Positions 1 to 5,922 of a stretch of DNA of 10,387 nt are shown piece after piece. A model generated the notes under the pieces. It was not told the origin of the DNA and made no database searches. It saw only the letters and a list, made by a program, of their open reading frames with translations. The DNA comes from Ardenticatenales bacterium (GTDB taxonomy: Bacteria > Chloroflexota > Anaerolineae > Ardenticatenales > Ardenticatenaceae): contig JACCSL010000822.1 in NCBI GenBank assembly GCA_013812995.1, positions 1 through 10,387 of the forward strand, in the 5' to 3' direction. The position numbers and the translations under genes were made by a program. Positions within the stretch are counted from its first letter, which is position 1. Every line of letters starts with the position of its first letter.

Positions 1-128
1 CTTCGGCCGCCCCTCTCCCGATTTCGGGCGAGGGGACACTGAGCGAAGCGACGTGGGGGAGAGGGCTCGCAGGGCACGCTTCCCGATCTTCCATACCACA
101 AATTCCGTCAGAAGCAGTTACGTTTTAC
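1..128 (+). repeat. Right part of a palindromic intergenic repeat (copy 1, cut by window edge)
   Basis: This stretch is colinear, apart from about one single-base indel, with the right half of the complete element at 3376-3630. Shared blocks are GAGCGAAGCGACGTGGGGG (41-59, identical to 3537-3555) and the terminal repeat 95-128, which differs from 3590-3623 at one base of 34. A hairpin at 10-35 has 12-base arms with one mismatch around a TT loop; the same hairpin is perfect in the other copy. After position 128 the two copies diverge, so this copy lacks the terminal TTAA seen in copy 2. It ends 28 bp before the ATG of the dehydrogenase, in the same orientation to the gene as copy 2 has to its downstream gene. 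Confidence 0.85.
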
Positions 129-156
129 GCATCACATTTCACACAAAGAGGTGCAG

Positions 157-879
157 ATGACAAACCTACATGGTCTGGTCGCCGTCGTCACCGGGGCGTC
201 GGGAGGGATTGGCGAGGGGCTGGCAAAGATGCTGGCCGAGGAGGGGGTCCGCGTGGTGCTCGCGGCCCGCCGCGCGGAAGAGTTGCAGCGCGTGGCCGAG
301 GAGATTCGCGCGGCAGGTAGCGAGGCGCTCGTACTGCCCACCAATATGCGCGACGAGGCCGAGTTGCTGGCGCTGCTGGAGCGTACCGAGCAGGAATTTG
401 GCCCGGTGGACATCCTCGTGAACAACGCGGGCATCGCGCGCAACCAGCCCATCCACGCCCTGAATATGAAACATTGGGACCTGGTCATGGAGGTGAATGT
501 GCGCGCCCCGGCCCTCCTATGCTCCAGAGTGCTGCCGGGAATGCGCGAGCGGCGGCGCGGCTACATCATCAACCTCTCCAGCGAGGCGGGTTCCTTCGTC
601 TTTCCCGGTATGGGAGCCTACTGCATCAGCAAGAACGCCCTGCGCGTGATGACGCAGCTTATCCAGGAGGAGAACCAGGATCGTAACATTAAAGCCTGGG
701 CCATCAGCCCCGGCATGGTGGACACCGCGATGGGCGCGGACATGCCCGGCGGCAACGTCGAGAATTTCCTGAAAGTCGAGGAGGTCGTTGAGGTAGTGCG
801 CTTCCTCCTCAAGCAGGGTGACAACGTGCGCATGGGACCGGAGGTGTTGATTCGCCCGATGCGTGACCCGTTTGGCTAA
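157..879 (+). CDS. Short-chain dehydrogenase/reductase (SDR), classical type
   Basis: This is an NAD(P)(H)-dependent oxidoreductase of 240 aa, a normal length for classical SDRs, and probably cytosolic because no signal peptide or membrane segment is visible. The Rossmann glycine motif TGASGGIG is at residues 12-19 and NNAG at 89-92. The catalytic tetrad can be read as N114, S141 or S142 (in NLSSEAG), Y155 and K159 (YCISK). The substrate cannot be read from the sequence; the general look is that of FabG-like ketoreductases, but many SDRs share it. The start is chosen at ATG 157 because GAGG (148-151) lies 5 bases upstream. An in-frame GTG at 151 overlaps that ribosome site and is less likely. 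No promoter is evident other than whatever the repeat just upstream supplies. The downstream toxin-antitoxin pair looks like a separate unit. Confidence 0.93.
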   Translation: MTNLHGLVAVVTGASGGIGEGLAKMLAEEGVRVVLAARRAEELQRVAEEIRAAGSEALVLPTNMRDEAELLALLERTEQEFGPVDILVNNAGIARNQPIHALNMKHWDLVMEVNVRAPALLCSRVLPGMRERRRGYIINLSSEAGSFVFPGMGAYCISKNALRVMTQLIQEENQDRNIKAWAISPGMVDTAMGADMPGGNVENFLKVEEVVEVVRFLLKQGDNVRMGPEVLIRPMRDPFG

Positions 880-881
880 TC

Positions 882-895
882 TGGTATGCTACAAT
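882..895 (+). promoter_or_regulatory. Possible promoter for the toxin-antitoxin operon
   Basis: TGGTATGCT (882-890) fits an extended -10 element (TGn plus TATGCT), and TACAAT (890-895) is a 5/6 match to the -10 consensus. No good -35 lies at the right distance, so this rests on the -10 alone. It lies between the dehydrogenase stop (877-879) and the antitoxin ATG (931), which is where the operon promoter would be expected. Confidence 0.4.
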
Positions 896-930
896 CGCCT
901 GTCTATGCTGCGCACGAAAGGATGACCCTC

Positions 931-1161
931 ATGCAACAAGTCACTTTGGAAGAAGCGAAAGTTCATCTGGGTGAACTTATCGATGCTGCATTACAAGGTG
1001 AAATGGTCTTCATCCGACCCGGAGAAGGTCAACCTATGGTCCAGCTTGTTCCTCTACCCATCCCACTCCGGCGTCCACAGTTTGGGGGGGCCAGGGGCCT
1101 CATCCAGATGACAGACGACTTTGACGCACCCTTGGATGATTTTCAGGACTATATGGGATGA
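931..1161 (+). CDS. Type II antitoxin, Phd/YefM family (VapB-like partner of PIN toxin)
   Basis: This 76-aa antitoxin should bind and neutralise the PIN ribonuclease encoded next to it and, as is usual for the family, repress their shared promoter. The N-terminal VTLEEAKVHLGELIDAAL segment is the typical Phd/YefM DNA-binding and dimerisation fold. The C-terminal segment around GARGLIQMTDDFD, rich in acidic and aromatic residues, is the part expected to wrap the toxin. ATG 931 is preferred because AAAGG (917-921) lies 9 bases upstream. ATG 922 directly abuts that site, and the ATG at 886 would add 15 unconserved-looking residues. The gene ends in an ATGA overlap (1158-1161) with the toxin, so translation of the two is probably coupled. 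The family assignment is firm; regulation is inferred from the family. Confidence 0.88.
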   Translation: MQQVTLEEAKVHLGELIDAALQGEMVFIRPGEGQPMVQLVPLPIPLRRPQFGGARGLIQMTDDFDAPLDDFQDYMG

Positions 1162-1544
1162 GGTTTCTTCTGGATACGCACACCTTCCTATGGTTCAGTG
1201 CAGCTGACCCAAATCTGAGTTCCACAGCTTACGGTTTGATTGCTGATCCTACCAACCAACCGCTCCTCAGCGCGGGTAGTCTCTGGGAAATTGCTATCAA
1301 GGTCAGCTTGGGGAAGCTCCAGTTGGGCCAACCTTTCGAGATGCTGATTCCCCAACAGCTTCAGTCAATTGGCATCCAAGTGCTGCCCATCACGGTTGAG
1401 CATCTGACTCAGGTAAGCATCTTACCCTTTCATCATCGCGACCCCTTTGATCGACTGTTCATTGCGCAGGCCATCTTTGAGCAAATTCCCATTGTTGGTC
1501 GCGACAGCGCATTTGATGACTATTCTATTGCGCGGATCTGGTGA
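1158..1544 (+). CDS. vapC: VapC-type PIN-domain toxin ribonuclease
   Basis: This 128-aa single PIN domain is of the LLDTHxxLW type paired with Phd/YefM antitoxins. Such toxins are Mg2+-dependent endoribonucleases that block translation when free of antitoxin. The expected acidic residues are all present: D6 (LLDTHTF), E44 (SLWEIAIK), D98 (DPFDRLF) and D116 (GRDSAFDDY). The toxin therefore looks catalytically intact. The ATG lies inside the antitoxin stop (ATGA), a common way to keep toxin output tied to antitoxin translation. The RNA target cannot be read from the sequence. Its stop (1542-1544) is followed after one base by the ATG of the broken macro-domain gene at 1546, so all three may once have been one operon. 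Confidence 0.93.
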   Translation: MRFLLDTHTFLWFSAADPNLSSTAYGLIADPTNQPLLSAGSLWEIAIKVSLGKLQLGQPFEMLIPQQLQSIGIQVLPITVEHLTQVSILPFHHRDPFDRLFIAQAIFEQIPIVGRDSAFDDYSIARIW

Positions 1545-1545
1545 T

Positions 1546-1936
1546 ATGAGCACAATTACCTATGTGGTTGGCGATGCAACCATGCCACAGCGAGATGGTC
1601 CCAGCATCATTGTTCATGTTTGCAATGATATTGGGGCCTGGGGGCGCGGATTTGTGCTGGCTCTGAGTCAGAAATGGCCTCAGCCGGAGCAGTGCTATCG
1701 AGCATGGCATCAGGGCAATGAAGAGATTCCATTTGAATTGGGACAGGTGCAACTCGTACAGGTGGAAGAAACACTCTGGGTGGCCAACCTCATCGGCCAG
1801 CATGATATTCGCCGCCGTCCACATGCCCCGCATCGGTTGCGGTCTGGCTGGTGGTCGCTGGGAAGAGGTCGAAGGAATTGTCCAGAGAGAACTCGTAGAC
1901 AAGGAAATTCCTGTCACAGTTTATGATTTAGCCTGA
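1546..1936 (+). pseudogene. Macro-domain (ADP-ribose-binding) protein, disrupted by internal deletion and frameshift
   Basis: The N-terminal half reads in one frame: GDAT (residues 9-12), HVCNDIGAWGRGFVLALS (24-41) and LWVANLIGQHDI (77-88). The C-terminal half reads in the next frame from about 1811: VHMPRIGCGLAGGRWEEVE to VTVYDLA, stop 1934-1936. Together these are the two ends of a macro-domain family that normally has some 25-30 residues between NLIGQ and VHMPRIG; here they almost touch. The simplest explanation is a deletion of a length not divisible by three, with its junction near 1807-1818 in a CGCCGCCG stretch. As it stands, translation from 1546 would give a 126-aa protein with an unrelated tail, ending at 1926. 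The intact family would bind or hydrolyse ADP-ribose derivatives; this copy is probably dead. It directly follows the PIN toxin, and its 3' end overlaps the convergent NADH dehydrogenase gene by 16 bp. Confidence 0.82.
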
Positions 1937-3279
1937 GTTTGGGTGGGAGTCCCGCCCTGCTCCAGTACCTTTGCCTGTTCCTGGCCCGAGGCAATCTGCC
2001 CCGAATGGTTAGTGCCGTCAGGCGCGAGGGGTTCTACCTCGTAGATGAGGCGGGCGCTTCTATCATAGGTCACAAAATTCCAGAGCCAGTTCGTGAATAC
2101 CTGTAGCCGGTTGCGGAAGCCAACCAGGTACATCAGATGCAAGAAGAGCCACATCAGCCAGGCAATGAAGCCGGTAAAGCGCAGGCCCAGCGGTAGCTCG
2201 GCCACCGCCGCGCTGCGCCCGATTGTTGCCATGATGCCGGGGTCGAAGTAGCTGAAGCGCGTGGGGAGTTCGCCGCGCAGCCGCCGCTTGATCTGCTTGG
2301 CGACATGGCCCGCGCCCTGTATCGCCACCTGCGCGAGCTGCGGGTGCAGGTCGCCATTCGGGTACTTGCTCGCCGCCATGTCCCCGATGACAAAGACGTG
2401 GGGGTGCGTTGGCACGCTCAGGTCCTCCTTCGCCACCACACGCGCGCCGCGTGTCTGCTCCAGCCCCAGCATGTCGGCCAGCGGGTTGGCGCGGACCCCC
2501 GCTGCCCAGATCAGCGTGTGCGTGGGAATGTGCTCCCCGCGCTTGAAGTAGACCGCGTCGGGCGTGGCTTTTACCACGGCCTCGCTCAGCCGCACCTCCA
2601 CGCCTCGGCGGCGCAGCACCTCCAGCGCCGTGGCGCGGGACGATTCGTGGAAGGGCGCGAGCAGCCGGTCCGTCGCCTCGACGAGCACCACGCGCGTCCG
2701 GGAGATGTCCAGATTCGGGAAATCCTTCTTCAGCACCATCTCGAAGAGTTCCACGAGCGAGCCCGCCATCTCCACGCCCGTTGGCCCACCGCCCACCACC
2801 ACGAAGGTCAGCGCACCCTCGTCGATTAGCGCCGGGTTTGCATCGGCCCCCTCGAACTGGCGCATGATGTGGCTGCGCAGGTTCACAGCCTCCGGGATGC
2901 TCTTGAGCGGGAAGGAGTTTTCCTCCACCCCCTCAATGCCAAAGTAGGTTGTGCTCGCCCCCGCTGCCAGGATGAGAAAATCAAAGGAGATCGTGGCACC
3001 GCCCTCCAGCCGCAACTCGTTTCGCTCCCATTCCACGCCCGTGACCGTCGCGAGCCGGAAAGAGAAGTTCTTCTGACTCTGGTAGATGCCCCGCACCGCG
3101 TGCGCGACCTCCTCGGGCTCCAGCGCCGCTGTTGCGACCTGGTAGAGCAGGGGTTGGAAGGTGTGATAGTTGTACCGGTCAACCAGCAGCACATCGACCG
3201 GCGCATCCGCCAGTGCCCGCGCCGCCTTCATCCCCCCGAACCCCGCCCCGACAATGACCACCCGTGGCTTCTCACCCAT
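1921..3279 (-). CDS. ndh: Type II NADH:quinone oxidoreductase (NDH-2)
   Basis: This single-subunit, non-proton-pumping enzyme passes electrons from NADH through FAD to membrane quinone. It has 452 aa from ATG 3279. The FAD-binding motif GAGFGG is at residues 11-16 and the NADH-binding motif GGGPTGVE at 163-170. The second FAD segment FVIGD is at 296-300 and the quinone-side AQxAxQ motif at 316-321. The hydrophobic, aromatic-rich segment from about 368 to 403 is the usual C-terminal membrane anchor. A polar tail of some 35 residues rich in Q, G and T follows and looks unstructured. ATG 3279 is preferred over ATG 3285 because AGAGG lies 7 bases upstream of the former and only 1 base from the latter. 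The gene is alone on its strand, has its own promoter at 3321-3348, and ends inside the 3' end of the macro-domain remnant. Confidence 0.95.
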   Translation of the reverse strand: MGEKPRVVIVGAGFGGMKAARALADAPVDVLLVDRYNYHTFQPLLYQVATAALEPEEVAHAVRGIYQSQKNFSFRLATVTGVEWERNELRLEGGATISFDFLILAAGASTTYFGIEGVEENSFPLKSIPEAVNLRSHIMRQFEGADANPALIDEGALTFVVVGGGPTGVEMAGSLVELFEMVLKKDFPNLDISRTRVVLVEATDRLLAPFHESSRATALEVLRRRGVEVRLSEAVVKATPDAVYFKRGEHIPTHTLIWAAGVRANPLADMLGLEQTRGARVVAKEDLSVPTHPHVFVIGDMAASKYPNGDLHPQLAQVAIQGAGHVAKQIKRRLRGELPTRFSYFDPGIMATIGRSAAVAELPLGLRFTGFIAWLMWLFLHLMYLVGFRNRLQVFTNWLWNFVTYDRSARLIYEVEPLAPDGTNHSGQIASGQEQAKVLEQGGTPTQTQAKS

Positions 3280-3320
3280 CACCATGCCTCTTTTTGTGAT
3301 TGTTCATAAATTCACAAGTA

Positions 3321-3348
3321 AGTATAGCATGACATTTGGCACCGTCAA
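3321..3348 (-). promoter_or_regulatory. Promoter of the NDH-2 gene, extended -10 type
   Basis: On the minus strand, TTGACG (3343-3348) and TATACT (3321-3326) are separated by 16 bp; each matches the sigma-70 consensus at 5 of 6 bases. TGC directly before TATACT makes an extended -10. Transcription should begin near 3314, giving a leader of about 35 bases with AGAGG before ATG 3279. This is the clearest promoter in the window. Confidence 0.75.
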
Positions 3349-3375
3349 GTAGGACAAATGGCACGGGGAGGCAGG

Positions 3376-3630
3376 TTAAAACGTAAAACGTAACTGGTTC
3401 TGATGGAATTTGTGGTGAGTCCAAAGGTGCTGAGTAATGGCCCTCTCCCCCGGCCTGCGGCCGCCCCCTCTCCCGACGTCAGGAGAGGGGGCGACCCTTT
3501 CCGTGCCCCTCTCCCGAAATCGGGAGAGGGGCCACGGAGCGAAGCGACGTGGGGGTGAGGGCGCGCATGGCACGCGGCCCATCTTCCATACCACAAATTC
3601 CGTCAGAACCAGTTACGTTTTACATTTTAA
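3376..3630. repeat. Complete 255-bp MITE-like element with 41-bp terminal inverted repeats
   Basis: Left arm 3376-3416 and right arm 3590-3630 are inverted repeats matching at 39 of 41 positions. Both ends are TTAA, which could be the arm end, a TTAA target duplication, or both. Inside are nested palindromes: 3440-3451 pairs with 3551-3562 (11 of 12). Two hairpins lie within: 3464-3473 with 3482-3491 (10 of 10) and 3506-3517 with 3520-3531 (12 of 12, 2-base loop). No open frame inside resembles a transposase. The right half recurs at 1-128. This has the build of a non-autonomous miniature element or a mobile palindromic repeat, but no flanking duplication longer than TTAA is visible. It fills most of the 370-bp gap between the NDH-2 and DUF2203 genes. 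Confidence 0.85.
3506..3531. repeat. Perfect 12-bp-arm hairpin inside the repeat element
   Basis: CCCCTCTCCCGA and its exact complement flank a 2-base AA loop. The hairpin at 10-35 in the other copy has the same outer sequence and one arm mismatch. There is no T-run on either side, so a rho-independent terminator is unlikely. It is better read as a structural part of the repeat. Confidence 0.8.
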
Positions 3631-3655
3631 TCACCCTTCTCAAAGGCAAAACCCC

Positions 3656-4042
3656 ATGCCCAAATACTACACCGTTGAGGAAGCGAACGTGGCCCTACCG
3701 CGCCTGGAGGCGTTGGTGACGGAGTTGTTGGCGACGCATAATCGCATCATGGCGATGCGACCAGAGATCGAGGGCGTTCTGGCCAAGAGCCACGCCAACA
3801 GCGGGAGCGCCGCCGCCAGCCGCATGGTTCTGGACTTTGGCCGCGTGGAAACGATTCTAAGCAAGATCAACAAGATGGGCGTCGAGGTAAAGGACGCATC
3901 CACAGGGCTCTGCGATTTTACGGCGCTCCATCAGGGACGAGAGATTTACCTCTGCTGGCGCTTCGGGGAGCCGCGCGTGGAGTGGTGGCATGAACTTCAC
4001 ACAGGGTTTGGAGGCCGTCGTCATGTGGATGAACTTGTCTAG
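3656..4042 (+). CDS. DUF2203 family protein
   Basis: This 128-aa protein is recognised as DUF2203 by the opening KYYTVEEANVALPRLEAL, a helical middle, and the closing pattern GVEVKDASTGLCDF, REIYLCWRFGEP and WWHELHTGF. No function is established for the family to my knowledge, and no catalytic motif is evident. Residues 10-75 are predicted mostly helical and could form a coiled coil. The frame stays open upstream to 3437, but that part is the repeat element. ATG 3656 is supported by AAAGG (3642-3646), 9 bases upstream, and by the family's N-terminus. It is the first gene of a probable four-gene unit with hpt, the cyclase-like gene and a membrane protein; 63 bp separate it from hpt. Confidence 0.9.
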   Translation: MPKYYTVEEANVALPRLEALVTELLATHNRIMAMRPEIEGVLAKSHANSGSAAASRMVLDFGRVETILSKINKMGVEVKDASTGLCDFTALHQGREIYLCWRFGEPRVEWWHELHTGFGGRRHVDELV

Positions 4043-4093
4043 CAGAATTTTCGCAAATCCGTCTCCATCATCCAAAATTAACCCACCCTTTCT

Positions 4094-4097
4094 GGAG
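4094..4097 (+). promoter_or_regulatory. Ribosome binding site supporting a TTG start for hpt
   Basis: GGAG lies 8 bases before TTG 4106. No ATG or GTG in frame lies between this site and the conserved N-terminal part of the phosphoribosyltransferase, so TTG is the likely start. Confidence 0.6.
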
Positions 4098-4105
4098 TCA
4101 CAATC

Positions 4106-4663
4106 TTGACCAGGCCCATTGATCCTCTCATTGACCGCGTCCTCATCGACGAGGCCCAACTCGATGCCCGCGTCACTGCGATGGCGGCGCAAATCTCTGC
4201 CCACTACCAGGCGCAGGGAAATCTCGTCCTGGTGGGTATCCTGAAGGGCTCCTTTATCTTCATGGCAGACCTGGCCCGTCGCCTCACGATTCCGCACCGC
4301 ATTGAGTTTATGGCATTGAGCAGCTACGGGGACCTGTCAACCTCGTCTGGCGAGGTCCGCATGATGCTGGACCTGCGCCGCCCCGTTGCGGGGGAGCATG
4401 TTCTGCTTGTCGAGGACATCGTGGACACGGGGCTGACGCTTCAATACCTGATCGAGAATTTCAGGGCACGCCACGCGCTCTCCGTCGCCAACTGTGTCCT
4501 CTTGAGCAAGCCCGAGCGCCGCAAGGTTCAGGTCCAGGTTGATTACCTGGGCTTCGAGATTCCAGATGTGTGGGTGGTTGGCTACGGCCTGGATTATGCC
4601 GAGCGCTTCCGCACGTTGCCGTACATCGGGGTGCTTAGCCCCTCTGTCTATCTCAACTCGTAG
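4106..4663 (+). CDS. hpt: Hypoxanthine phosphoribosyltransferase
   Basis: This enzyme salvages purines in the cytosol by joining hypoxanthine (and usually guanine) to PRPP, giving IMP or GMP and pyrophosphate. It is 185 aa, the normal length for bacterial Hpt. LKGS at 46-49 forms the pyrophosphate-binding loop. The PRPP-binding signature is VLLVEDIVDTGLT at 99-111, with the acidic pair E103-D104. The C-terminal base-binding region is VWVVGYGLDYAERFRTLPYI (155-174). Translation starts at TTG 4106, with GGAG 8 bases upstream; a weak start could keep expression low. The gene follows DUF2203 at 63 bp and is followed by the cyclase-like gene after about 14 bp, suggesting shared transcription. Its nucleotide products link it to the purine pool that would feed a cyclase. 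Confidence 0.95.
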   Translation: MTRPIDPLIDRVLIDEAQLDARVTAMAAQISAHYQAQGNLVLVGILKGSFIFMADLARRLTIPHRIEFMALSSYGDLSTSSGEVRMMLDLRRPVAGEHVLLVEDIVDTGLTLQYLIENFRARHALSVANCVLLSKPERRKVQVQVDYLGFEIPDVWVVGYGLDYAERFRTLPYIGVLSPSVYLNS

Positions 4664-4677
4664 AAAGTGTGTCCGCC

Positions 4678-5922
4678 ATGAGTCGTTCCCTTCCCTCCCT
4701 CCCGGCCCTATCAGATCTCTCCACCGACATCGCCAATGGCATACCCCCCGAACTGGTCTTGGCCTGGGCCGATGGGGAGCGCTCGGAGGCGCGCGCCGCT
4801 GAGTTGCTTGCCCCCTATCGCCGTATCGGCACCGTGGCAACCTCCGATACAGTGGGGTTGAGCCGCATGACGAAGGAGCACGATCTCTCTGTGGTGCTCC
4901 AGATGATCTCCAGGCCAAAAGAGATTCTTCATGCGCTTGGGACGGAAATCGGTGGAGAGGCGATCGGGCGCTGGGTCGCAGACAACACGGAGATGTTCTA
5001 TAACGCCTCAATCCCGGTGGATGAGGTGGTCGGGGCGATGCTGGAGGTTCATCGTCGCCTGCCGCCGGGCTCTCCCAAAATCGGAATTGGGATTCACTAT
5101 GGCACGTTCTACCACATCGGCGGCGGTCTGTATGGCATGGATGCTGACCTCGTGGAGCATATCGCGGAGGAGGAGAGCCGGGGCGGCGAGACGCTCCTGA
5201 CGGGGGCAGCCCATGCCCGGCTGCGCGCGGCGGCGAGCTACCCGGTAGAGGTGCGCGACGACCTGGCAGCCTTTGGTCCCATCCTTCACGTCACAGATGG
5301 CCCGAGCTACGCGCACCTGCCCCTGCGCAACACCAAGTATCCTGCGCCCTACAGCAACGATTTTCACGACGCGATTGAACGTATGGAAGCCAAAACCGCC
5401 GAGGGGCTGGACGAGGCAATGACGGCCTACAGCCATGAGAAGGCCGTCTTGCTGGTGGAGCGCTGCCCGACATCGGAGAACATATCGGGTCTTGTCGGGC
5501 TCTTGAATGAGTTGCTGGGAAACGCACTGCTCAATCTTACCTTCCGGCAGCAACTTCGCCCGTACGAGACCGTCTGCAAGACGGCCGGGCATATCGTGCT
5601 CGCCACCTTTGACGAGGTGGGCCAGGCGCTGGCAGTGGCTCAGGCGTTGCGCGCGGCGATGGCGGACAATGGGTTCATCCTCCGAGCAGGAATCGATGTG
5701 GGGCCGCTGCTTATCTTCCCAATGGGAAATGGGCGGTGGGAATTCGCGGGCGATCCGGTCAACATCGCCTCTAAACAGGCGGAAGATTGTGGGATGCCAG
5801 GATGGATTTACCTTAGCGAGCAGGCAGCGGTAGGGCTCGACCTGCCGGACGCCGAACCTTTTGAGTGGCAGCGCTCAGCCCTCACCATTCGTAGCGTAGG
5901 GTTGAGGCCCCAGACAGAATAA
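4678..5922 (+). CDS. Protein with two class III adenylate/guanylate cyclase-like domains
   Basis: The protein has 414 aa from ATG 4678 (GTG 4669 would add three residues; neither has a strong ribosome site). Domain 1, about 50-180, has GTVATSDTVGLSRM and WVADNTEMF, placing aspartates D57 and D102, 45 apart, where class III cyclases bind two metals. Its IGIGIHYG and LYGMDADL match later cyclase segments, but the usual Asn and Arg are D157 and H161. Domain 2, about 254-385, has KTAGH, LRAGIDVGPLL and GDPVNIASKQ. There the two metal aspartates are E261 and H305, while K301, E355, N362 and K366 fit base-recognition and transition-state positions. The domains could thus pair into one active site. 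No membrane or sensor domain is visible. Whether it makes cyclic AMP, cyclic GMP, or nothing is unknown. It overlaps the next gene by one base (TAATG). Confidence 0.8.
   Translation: MSRSLPSLPALSDLSTDIANGIPPELVLAWADGERSEARAAELLAPYRRIGTVATSDTVGLSRMTKEHDLSVVLQMISRPKEILHALGTEIGGEAIGRWVADNTEMFYNASIPVDEVVGAMLEVHRRLPPGSPKIGIGIHYGTFYHIGGGLYGMDADLVEHIAEEESRGGETLLTGAAHARLRAAASYPVEVRDDLAAFGPILHVTDGPSYAHLPLRNTKYPAPYSNDFHDAIERMEAKTAEGLDEAMTAYSHEKAVLLVERCPTSENISGLVGLLNELLGNALLNLTFRQQLRPYETVCKTAGHIVLATFDEVGQALAVAQALRAAMADNGFILRAGIDVGPLLIFPMGNGRWEFAGDPVNIASKQAEDCGMPGWIYLSEQAAVGLDLPDAEPFEWQRSALTIRSVGLRPQTE

Noticed and set aside
1546..1936. Programmed ribosomal frameshift in the macro-domain gene
   Set aside because: There is no slippery heptamer at the junction, and family residues are missing between the two halves, which a frameshift would not restore; a deletion explains both.
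931..1936. DarTG-type toxin-antitoxin system
   Set aside because: A macro domain is present, but the toxin is a PIN-domain VapC with its own Phd/YefM antitoxin; no DarT-like ADP-ribosyltransferase is encoded.
2305..2829. Plus-strand open frame of 174 codons inside the NDH-2 gene
   Set aside because: It is His/Arg-rich and without domain features, opposite a strongly conserved enzyme.
3464..3531. Rho-independent terminators at the two strong hairpins
   Set aside because: Neither hairpin is followed by a T-run on either strand, and they sit inside a repeat found elsewhere in the window upstream of a gene.
3437..3655. Upstream extension of the DUF2203 reading frame by 73 residues
   Set aside because: The extension lies in the palindromic repeat and encodes low-complexity residues; the family begins at the KYYTVEEAN segment after ATG 3656, which has its own ribosome site.
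4337..5011. Long minus-strand open frame of 224 codons
   Set aside because: It lies opposite hpt and the cyclase-like gene, both with clear family motifs, and its product is Arg/Pro-rich without recognisable features; it is a by-product of GC-rich codon use.
5008..5592. Minus-strand open frame of 194 codons
   Set aside because: It is antisense to the cyclase-like gene, with no motif and no plausible ribosome site.
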